Position numbers and translations under genes: made by a program
Part shown: in pieces, positions 1 through 6,119 of the stretch
How the letters are laid out: each line of letters begins with the position of its first letter
Numbering within the stretch: position 1 is the stretch's first letter
Origin: an uncultured Lacinutrix sp.
GTDB taxonomy: Bacteria; Bacteroidota; Bacteroidia; Flavobacteriales; Flavobacteriaceae
Length of the DNA: 11,106 nucleotides
Assembly: GCA_937916035.1 (NCBI GenBank)
Contig: CALGIH010000052.1
Span: 1-11,106, forward strand
Direction: 5' to 3'
Notes under the pieces: model-generated
The model's input: only the letters and a program-made list of their open reading frames with translations
Databases searched by the model: none
Told to the model about the DNA's origin: nothing

Positions 1-42
1 CTTTTTCAAACCACTGTTGAGTGATATTGATATTTGATTAAT

Positions 43-3000
43 TTAATCTTCTACAATAAAATAGGTTAAGTTTTTAGCATTAAAAGACGCATTAAAAGCT
101 TTAATTTCTTTATCTACCAGATTGTTAAACATTCCTAATTGTTCATTAATTTTTTGCGTTAATTCATTTTTTACTGCAATATCTTGTTCTGTAGGAGCAA
201 AGTCTCCTCCACCTACTAACGAATTTAAATGAGCAAGTTTATTATTAAGTCTAATTGGAAAATTTAATGGATCCTGTCCGCTTCTGTTCTGCGTTTGGTA
301 TAACGCTTTTTCAATTTCAGAGAATTGTTCTTTTAATGTTTTTGCTTTTTCTACTAAATCTTTAACAGTATCATCGCCTTTATATTGCGCCATAAAAGCT
401 TCTAACTTACCATTAATATTTCTAATTTTTTTAATGGATTTATGTGTGTTATCCAGTGTTTTATTAATATCCTCTATGAAGACGAATTGTTTTTTCATAT
501 CCTCTAAGGTGCTTTCAGCTCTAGGGTCTGCTAATATGGTAAACGCTTGGCTTAGTGTTTCGCCATTTACATTTAAACTTACCTTATAATTTCCTGGAAC
601 AGCTCTAGGACCTCTTAAACTCCCTGACCACATTATCATTCCTGGGAATCGATCTGCACCATCATAAACCATGTTCCAAACAAATTGATTGTTTCCTTTT
701 TCAACAGATAACTTATCTTCCTTAGACTTAGTGCTAAATGTTTTAATGGTATCGCCTTTAGTGTCAAAATAGGTTAATGATACTTCATCCTTTTCATCAT
801 ACTTATTCAAGTTAAAATATGTGATAATTCCTGATTCAAGGTTAGTACCATTTGTTTTACTTCCTTTTATACTTCCGCCACCCATTCTATAAGAATCCTT
901 AGGCTTAAATAAAATATTTGCTGAAGCATTCTTGTTGTACAACTGATGAATGACTGTTAAATCGTCAAGCATCCATAGACTTCGTCCTTGAGTGGCTACA
1001 ATTAAACTATTCTCTTTAATCGTTAAATCTGTAATTGGAACAATTGGTAAATTTAATTGGAATGGTTTCCAGTTTTTACCATCGTCGAAAGAAATATACA
1101 TTCCAGTTTCTGTTCCAGCATACAACAATCCTTTTTGTTTTGGGTCTTCACGAACTACTCTTGTAAAATGTTCTGCATCAATCCCATTTGTGATTTTTGT
1201 CCATGTTTGTCCGTAATCGGTTGTTTTGTACAAATAAGGTGCAAAATCACCAGTTTTGTATTTAGTTCCTGCGATGTAGCAAGTTCCTGCATCATAAATA
1301 CTTGGTTCAACACTATTAATCATCATCCATTCTGGCATTCCTTTAGGAGTTACATTTTCCCAAGATTCACCACCATTTCTAGTTATATGAACTAAACCAT
1401 CATCACTACCAACCCAAAGTAAACCTTCTTGTAAAGCTGATTCGTTAGCTGCAAAAATGGTGCAATAATACTCAACAGCTGTATTGTCTTGAGTAATTGG
1501 TCCACCTGAAGATTTTAGTTTTTCAGGATCATTACGTGTTAAGTCAGGACTAATAATATCCCAAGATTGACCTTCGTCTTCTGTAACATGAACACTCTGT
1601 GAAAAAGTATATAATCTCTTCGGATTATGTTTTGAGAAAATTATAGGGAAATTCCACTGAAAACGGTATTTCATACCTTCAGCACCATGACCCATGGGAT
1701 TATCTGGCCAAACATTTATAGCTCTCGATGTACCGCGTTCATGATTAACGCGTGTTAAATAACCACCATAACTTCCACCATACACAATATTATCATTTTC
1801 AGGATCAATAGCGATATGTGCCGATTCTCCTCCAGCTGTATCTTCCCAGTCATCTTCTGTAATAGATCTACCATCTGTTCTATGTTGAATTCTTACTGTT
1901 GAATTATCTTGCTGTGCCGCATAAATTCTATATGGAAAATGATTATCGGTTGTTACACGATAAAATTGTGCAGTTGGTTGATTATGATACGTACTCCAAG
2001 TTTCTCCACCATCATAGGTTACTTGTGCACCACCATCATCTCCTATAATCATTCTATTTGAATTTTCAGGAGCAATCCATAAATCGTGATGATCTCCATG
2101 AGGTGCATTATAAGTACTAAATGTTTTTCCTCCATCTGTACTTTTATGATATTCAACGTTCATTACGTAAACCTTATCAACATCCTCAGTATCTGCATGA
2201 ACTCTTGTATAATACCAAGCACGTTGGCGCAATTTTCTTTCGTCGTTAACTTGTGTCCAGTTATCACCACCATCATCACTTCTGTATAATCCACCTTTTT
2301 CTTTATTTTCAACAATCGACCAAACACGTTGATTATTTACTGGAGATACTGTAACTCCAATAATTCCTAAGGTGTCTGTCGGGAAGCCCTTATTTTTTGA
2401 AATCTCTTTCCAAGTTTCTCCACTGTCAGTACTTTTCCATAAAGCAGAACCTTCGCCTCCAGAATTTAAACTATATGGTGTTCTATTAATTCGCCAAGTA
2501 GAAGCATATAAAATCCTTGGATTTGTAGGATCCATCTGTAAATCTACAACACCAGCATTTGCATTTGCAAACAGTGTTTTCTTCCATGTTTTTCCTCCAT
2601 CGGTACTTTTATAAACGCCTCGTTCTTGAGTTGGTTTGTATAAATTCCCCATTACACCTGCGTAAACAATGTCAGAATTTGTAGGGTGAACAGCAATTCT
2701 TGGAACATGTCTAGAGTTTTTTAATCCAGCAGAAGTCCATGTTTTTCCAGCATCTTCTGTTTTCCAAATTCCATATCCTGATGAAACATTTCCTCTTACG
2801 GTTTGTTCACCTCCTCCTACATAAATTACATTGGGATCGCTTTTTGAAACAGTTATAGCTCCAATACTTCCTCCAAAATAGCCGTCAGAAATATTTTCCC
2901 ATTCTCTTCCTCCATCGGTAGTTTTCCAGATTCCACCCCCAGTTGCTCCAAAATAGAACAAGTTTGGCTCGTTTGGAACTCCTGTTACAGCAGCACTTCT

Positions 3001-3132
3001 TCCACCTCTAAAAGGACCAACGAGTCGATACTCTAAAGCATCATATTGGTCTTCATTAATTGTTTGTGCATTGATTTGCGTGTGACTTAACAGCAATAGA
3101 AACATCGCTGAAATAATAGTTAATAATCTCAT
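43..3132 (-). CDS. Exported VPS10/BNR (Asp-box) repeat protein, 1029 aa
   Basis: A complete minus-strand gene. The N-terminus is a signal peptide: a short basic start, a hydrophobic core at residues 3-16, and a likely cleavage after Ala22, so the protein is exported. Eleven Asp-box motifs of the form S/T-x-D-x-G-x-T-W are visible near residues 71, 125, 176, 234, 285, 331, 372, 517, 584, 637 and 681. Such motifs mark the blade hairpins of sialidase/sortilin-type beta-propellers, and this number fits two propellers in tandem. A His-rich stretch (HGDHHD, 345-350) follows the sixth box. After about residue 730 there is a beta-rich domain with a typical PGNYKV turn (846-851), then a charged helical tail (about 870-1015). 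Family members are often named 'glycosyl hydrolase', but I see no glycosidase active site. Secretion to periplasm or surface is inferred. The tail does not look like a type IX secretion sorting domain. The substrate or partner is unknown. Confidence 0.93.
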   Translation of the reverse strand: MRLLTIISAMFLLLLSHTQINAQTINEDQYDALEYRLVGPFRGGRSAAVTGVPNEPNLFYFGATGGGIWKTTDGGREWENISDGYFGGSIGAITVSKSDPNVIYVGGGEQTVRGNVSSGYGIWKTEDAGKTWTSAGLKNSRHVPRIAVHPTNSDIVYAGVMGNLYKPTQERGVYKSTDGGKTWKKTLFANANAGVVDLQMDPTNPRILYASTWRINRTPYSLNSGGEGSALWKSTDSGETWKEISKNKGFPTDTLGIIGVTVSPVNNQRVWSIVENKEKGGLYRSDDGGDNWTQVNDERKLRQRAWYYTRVHADTEDVDKVYVMNVEYHKSTDGGKTFSTYNAPHGDHHDLWIAPENSNRMIIGDDGGAQVTYDGGETWSTYHNQPTAQFYRVTTDNHFPYRIYAAQQDNSTVRIQHRTDGRSITEDDWEDTAGGESAHIAIDPENDNIVYGGSYGGYLTRVNHERGTSRAINVWPDNPMGHGAEGMKYRFQWNFPIIFSKHNPKRLYTFSQSVHVTEDEGQSWDIISPDLTRNDPEKLKSSGGPITQDNTAVEYYCTIFAANESALQEGLLWVGSDDGLVHITRNGGESWENVTPKGMPEWMMINSVEPSIYDAGTCYIAGTKYKTGDFAPYLYKTTDYGQTWTKITNGIDAEHFTRVVREDPKQKGLLYAGTETGMYISFDDGKNWKPFQLNLPIVPITDLTIKENSLIVATQGRSLWMLDDLTVIHQLYNKNASANILFKPKDSYRMGGGSIKGSKTNGTNLESGIITYFNLNKYDEKDEVSLTYFDTKGDTIKTFSTKSKEDKLSVEKGNNQFVWNMVYDGADRFPGMIMWSGSLRGPRAVPGNYKVSLNVNGETLSQAFTILADPRAESTLEDMKKQFVFIEDINKTLDNTHKSIKKIRNINGKLEAFMAQYKGDDTVKDLVEKAKTLKEQFSEIEKALYQTQNRSGQDPLNFPIRLNNKLAHLNSLVGGGDFAPTEQDIAVKNELTQKINEQLGMFNNLVDKEIKAFNASFNAKNLTYFIVED

Positions 3133-3219
3133 TATTTAGTTGGTTTAGTTATGAACTATTAAAAGTAATAATAAATTCTTAGTACTTATAATATCTTTAG
3201 AGTTTTAACTATTAATTCA

Positions 3220-3254
3220 CTCAAAATAGCTTTGAAGTTAAAAGTTGTTTTGAG
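3220..3254 (+). other. 14-bp stem-loop that pairs best as plus-strand RNA
   Basis: The arms CTCAAAATAGCTTT (3220-3233) and AAAGTTGTTTTGAG (3241-3254) form a 14-pair stem with a 7-base loop. Two pairs are G-U wobbles (3227 with 3247, 3229 with 3245). In RNA from the opposite strand the same positions become C-A mismatches, so the structure favours a plus-strand transcript. No U-tract follows, so it does not look like an intrinsic terminator. The function is unknown, and the AT-rich setting makes chance possible. Confidence 0.35.
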
Positions 3255-3338
3255 GCTATGTCATACAAGCGATACTAATCCCTTTAGCTTTTCTAATTTA
3301 GAACATTAGATTCATTAACTGGAAAAGGGCTTGGCTCA

Positions 3339-3473
3339 TTAAAATTCAAAAGTTATAGTTTCAATTTTATCGCTTTCATTTTAATAGGTTAAAACAAAAA
3401 CACCATCTCTAATTTTTGTTTCATCAAAAGTACTTTTTGCGACATTTTCATTCATAAAAATTTCTTTTGTCAT
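3339..3473 (-). pseudogene. Short coding-like remnant with an internal stop
   Basis: Reading the minus strand from the ATG at 3473 gives a 30-codon frame that begins MTKEIFMNENVAK and ends RDGVFVLTY at a TAA (3381-3383). The same frame continues without interruption as NESDKIETITFEF to a second TAA at 3339-3341. The composition on both sides of the first stop (acidic and polar residues alternating with Ile/Phe/Val) looks like real protein. After the second stop, a shifted frame reads NEPSPFPVNESNVLN. This is what a decaying gene with a nonsense change and a frameshift would look like. The first 30 codons could instead be a genuine small protein. I recognise no family. It lies upstream of the Asp-box gene in the same orientation. 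Confidence 0.3.
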
Positions 3474-3663
3474 TCTGTTTTTTTCAAATCCTTAAAGCTT
3501 AATAGTCAAAATATCATAGGTTAAAATTCAAAAATATTATACCTAATTCAAAATGTAAATAAAAAATCATTAAATTATAAGTAGCGCTCTTTTGCCGTTG
3601 TTTTTAACTTAAAAAAACACTTTTTAAATTAGAAATGTATTAATTATTAACACAAAAAACTCC

Positions 3664-3671
3664 TAACTTTG
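3664..3671 (+). promoter_or_regulatory. Bacteroidota -7 promoter box (TAACTTTG)
   Basis: TAACTTTG matches the Bacteroidota primary-sigma -7 consensus TAnnTTTG exactly. It lies 69 bases upstream of the HemC-HemD start codon, predicting a leader of roughly 60-65 bases. At -33 there is TTA (3644-3646) rather than TTG, at a 17-base spacing, so the upstream element is imperfect. This is the best promoter candidate for the HemC-HemD/EI24 transcript. Confidence 0.5.
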
Positions 3672-3684
3672 AAAAAATTTAAAA

Positions 3685-3721
3685 TTGAAATTTTGTTATT
3701 AAAACTAGCACTAAATTTCAA
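3685..3721 (+). repeat. 9-bp inverted repeat in the HemC-HemD leader
   Basis: TTGAAATTT (3685-3693) and AAATTTCAA (3713-3721) are perfect inverted copies separated by 19 bases. They lie between the predicted transcription start and the ATG at 3741. They could form a weak leader hairpin or a protein-binding site. With only A/T and single G/C pairs in such AT-rich DNA, a chance origin is quite possible. Confidence 0.25.
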
Positions 3722-3740
3722 CCTGAAGATTCAATAAAAC

Positions 3741-5315
3741 ATGTCTAAAATTATAAGAATTGGTGCCCTAAACAGTCCATTAGCTTTATGGCAAGCAAAT
3801 GCTGTTCAGCAAATGCTTGAAAAATTAGATCAAAAATCTGAGGTTGTTTCTGTGCAATCAACAGATGATTTAAATCAAAACAAACCAATTAACGAAACAT
3901 TTACACATGCTTTAGATAATGAAATGCTAAGTCAGAACATAGACATCGCTGTACATTCTTTAAAAGATGTTCCGTTTTTATTGACCAAAGGTATTGTTCA
4001 AGCTGCTGTAATAAAGCGAGGTAATTTTAAAGATGTCCTTGTTTTTAAAAATAACGAAGAATTTTTATCTCAAAAGGACGCTATAATTGCTACTGGAAGT
4101 TTACGATGTCGTGCACAATGGCTTAATAGATATCCAACACACACCATCGTTGATTTACGTGGTGATTTAACATCGCGATTACAACAAACTGAAGATACTA
4201 ATGAATGGAATGGTGCAATATTTGGAGCTGCTGGATTAGGAAGACTTGGGTTAAAGCCTGAAGACTCAGTCAACTTAGATTGGATGATTCCGACTCCTGC
4301 TCAAGGCACCATTGTAATTACAGCTTTAGAGGAAAACGAAGAAATTAGAACTATTTGTGCAGAACTTAATCATGAAGAAACAAAAATTTGCACACGTATA
4401 GAACGAGAGTTTTTAAATTTACTTGGCGGAGATTCTACAGCTCCAATTGGAGCTTTAGCTTACATTAAGGAAGTAGAAGAAGAAAAAGAAGTCCACTTTA
4501 AAGGCGTTTTATTCAGCCCAGATGGAAGCAAGAAAATTGAAGTAATTCGTGTTGAATCTCTTAGCACTTATCATGAAATAGCTCCTTACTGTGCCGATTT
4601 TATTATAGAACGAGGAGGTAAAAGTTTAATGGATACCATTAAGGGTTCATCACAAAAAACCAATATCTATTCTACTAAAACTTTAACAACAGACCAACGT
4701 TTGTTATTTAATGAAAAAGTAGTTGCTGAAAGCTCTGATTTTATCAAATTTAGCTTAAACAGAATTAAACCTCAGATAGTCCGAAACCCAATAGAAAATG
4801 TAATTATTGCTAACAAAAATTCGGTAGAGGCATTGCTCCAAAATTTTTCGGCTGTTGAACTACAATTCAAAAATATTTACTGCGTTGGTCGACGTACAAA
4901 ACGATTGGTAGAAAAAAGAATTGGACCAGTAAAACACACCGAAAAAAACGAAAAAGAATTAGCTGAGTATTTAGTTGGTTATATTGAAGGGACTGAAGCA
5001 ACTTACTTTTGTAGTGATTTATATGAAGATGATATATCAACTATTTTGAGTGATCAAAACATAAAAGTTAACGAAGTTGAAGCCTACCAAACAAAATATG
5101 ATGCTGAAAGTGTTAAAGAATCTGTTGAAGGTATAATCTTTTATAGTCCATTAACAGTCCAAAGTTATTTGAAAGAAAACGATCCAAACAAAATTGCATT
5201 TTGTATTAATGAAACTACTGCTGCTGAAGCCAAAAAGAAATTTGAAGATGTACGGATTGCAAAATTGCCAACAGTAGAAAGTATTATAGAATTAGTAAAC
5301 GAACATTTCGCTTAA
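3741..5315 (+). CDS. hemC: Diverged HemC-HemD fusion (hydroxymethylbilane synthase-like plus uroporphyrinogen-III synthase-like)
   Basis: Residues 1-300 are HemC-like: RIGALNSPLALW (6-17), IAVHSLKDVP (69-78, catalytic-type Asp76), TGSLRCRAQW (118-127), DLRGDLTSRL (138-147) and the PIG turn (235-237). Residues about 309-524 are HemD-like: CVGRRTKRLV (381-390), YSPLTVQSY (468-476) and the TTAAEA segment (492-497). HemC normally makes hydroxymethylbilane from four porphobilinogens, and HemD closes and inverts it to uroporphyrinogen III; both are cytosolic. Ordinary HemC is about 300 residues, so 524 fits a fusion. The active site is eroded. The dipyrromethane-bearing Cys (E. coli Cys242) aligns with Ser232, Arg11 with Leu10 and Arg132 with Cys123. 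The mobile loop carrying Lys55 and Lys59 is five residues shorter and lacks both lysines. The frame is intact, so the gene looks maintained. Assignment to the family is secure; catalytic activity is doubtful. It is followed after three bases by the EI24 gene. Confidence 0.88.
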   Translation: MSKIIRIGALNSPLALWQANAVQQMLEKLDQKSEVVSVQSTDDLNQNKPINETFTHALDNEMLSQNIDIAVHSLKDVPFLLTKGIVQAAVIKRGNFKDVLVFKNNEEFLSQKDAIIATGSLRCRAQWLNRYPTHTIVDLRGDLTSRLQQTEDTNEWNGAIFGAAGLGRLGLKPEDSVNLDWMIPTPAQGTIVITALEENEEIRTICAELNHEETKICTRIEREFLNLLGGDSTAPIGALAYIKEVEEEKEVHFKGVLFSPDGSKKIEVIRVESLSTYHEIAPYCADFIIERGGKSLMDTIKGSSQKTNIYSTKTLTTDQRLLFNEKVVAESSDFIKFSLNRIKPQIVRNPIENVIIANKNSVEALLQNFSAVELQFKNIYCVGRRTKRLVEKRIGPVKHTEKNEKELAEYLVGYIEGTEATYFCSDLYEDDISTILSDQNIKVNEVEAYQTKYDAESVKESVEGIIFYSPLTVQSYLKENDPNKIAFCINETTAAEAKKKFEDVRIAKLPTVESIIELVNEHFA

Positions 5316-5318
5316 AAG

Positions 5319-6083
5319 ATGTTTAAAAACATTTTCATAGGACTTAAAGCATATGCTGGAGCTTTTGAGTTAATCTCAAAACTTAAACTATGGAAGTATT
5401 TTGTAATTCCAATTCTTATTAGTGTTGTAACTGCTGTCGTTATTGGCCTTTATGCTTATGGATTTTCAGATAATATTGGTCAATTTATTTCAAAGATTTG
5501 GGTTTGGGAATGGGGAAAAGAAACCTTTACAACCATAAGTGAAATATTTGGAGGTATAATCATTATTGTTCTAGGACTAGTTTTGTACAAACACATCATA
5601 ATGGCATTATCTGCTCCTTTTATGAGTCCTGTTTCTGAAAAAATAGAAGCTCATTTATTAGGTGAAAATTCTAAATTAATCCATCAACACAGAAACACGT
5701 CTTTTCAAGAACAACTTTGGCGAGGTATTAGAATTAACCTTCGAAATTTATTCATGGAATTATGGCTAACTGCCATTATCCTAATCATCAGTTTAGTTCC
5801 TGTAATTGGTTGGTTTACATCGTTATTACTCTTCTTCATCCAAGCTTATTATGCTGGATTTGGTAATATGGACTACACATTAGAACGTCATTTTAAATAT
5901 AAAGAAAGCCTAACTTTTGTTAGAAAAAATAGAGGCATTGCCATTGGTAATGGTATTGTATTTATGCTGTTTCTATTAATTCCTGTTGTTGGAGTTATTC
6001 TTGTGCTACCATTATCTGTGACTGCTGCTTCAACTGAAACAGTGAAGTTATTAAATGCACAAAATCGTCAAAATATAAATTGA
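5319..6083 (+). CDS. EI24/CysZ-like integral membrane protein
   Basis: This 254-residue inner-membrane protein has hydrophobic segments at about 27-48, 75-98, a long hairpin-like stretch at 143-176, and 207-236. These are separated by hydrophilic loops. The SAPFMSPVSEKIE segment (98-110), the YYAGFGNMDYTLER segment (177-190) and the following basic RKNRG (202-206) are the pattern I associate with the EI24 domain family, which includes the sulfate transporter CysZ. In flavobacteria an EI24 gene commonly sits among heme-synthesis genes, but its substrate there is not known to me. Only three bases separate its ATG from the stop of the HemC-HemD fusion, so co-transcription and probably translational coupling are expected. 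Transport of a tetrapyrrole precursor or a sulfur compound is speculation. Confidence 0.85.
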   Translation: MFKNIFIGLKAYAGAFELISKLKLWKYFVIPILISVVTAVVIGLYAYGFSDNIGQFISKIWVWEWGKETFTTISEIFGGIIIIVLGLVLYKHIIMALSAPFMSPVSEKIEAHLLGENSKLIHQHRNTSFQEQLWRGIRINLRNLFMELWLTAIILIISLVPVIGWFTSLLLFFIQAYYAGFGNMDYTLERHFKYKESLTFVRKNRGIAIGNGIVFMLFLLIPVVGVILVLPLSVTAASTETVKLLNAQNRQNIN

Positions 6084-6092
6084 TTTCTTAAC

Positions 6093-6119
6093 TTTCAAGA
6101 AGAATTTACATTCTTGAAA
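6093..6119 (+). repeat. Perfect 9-bp inverted repeat abutting a start codon
   Basis: TTTCAAGAA (6093-6101) and TTCTTGAAA (6111-6119) are perfect inverted copies around a 9-base spacer. The right arm ends on the base before the ATG at 6120. It fills most of the 36-base gap between the EI24 stop and the serine hydrolase start. As RNA it would fold over the ribosome-loading region; as DNA it would be a 27-bp dyad operator. No U-tract follows, so it is a poor intrinsic terminator. Which role it has, if any, cannot be told from sequence. Confidence 0.5.

Larger units (their letters stand above)
3133..3740. other. 608-base divergent intergenic region
   Basis: This is a very AT-rich spacer between two divergently transcribed genes. 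No intact gene of normal length is present on either strand. Visible contents are a minus-strand coding remnant with an internal stop (3339-3473), a hairpin (3220-3254), a somewhat GC-richer block at about 3241-3340, a -7 promoter box (3664-3671) and a leader inverted repeat (3685-3721) for the rightward gene. On the minus strand, two TAnnTTTG matches (3425-3432 and 3529-3536) lie upstream of the Asp-box gene. Neither has a convincing -33 TTG at the usual spacing, so the promoter of that gene is not assigned. Confidence 0.7.

Noticed and set aside
1..42. Possible end of a plus-strand gene at the left edge (short open frame from base 2 to a TGA at 35-37).
   Set aside because: Only eleven codons, no terminator between it and the minus-strand gene, and no recognisable residues. 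An alternative minus-strand reading (QQWFEK) has no start codon.
992..2614. Several plus-strand open frames of 67-112 codons opposite the Asp-box gene.
   Set aside because: They are antisense shadows of a clearly coding frame. Their compositions (Cys, Ile, Ser rich) reflect repeated Asp-box codons read backwards.
3133..3740. A tRNA, riboswitch or integration site in the long spacer.
   Set aside because: No cloverleaf, no recognised riboswitch core and no flanking direct repeats or integrase were found by eye.
4070..4273. Minus-strand open frame opposite the HemC domain.
   Set aside because: It overlaps a conserved coding region, has no family-like residues, and has no promoter or spacing to support it. 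The antisense frames at 7061-7306 and 8195-8434 were rejected for the same reason.
6114..6119. TTG at 6114 as the start of the serine hydrolase.
   Set aside because: It lies within the right arm of an inverted repeat and adds only two residues. The ATG at 6120 gives a normal signal peptide.
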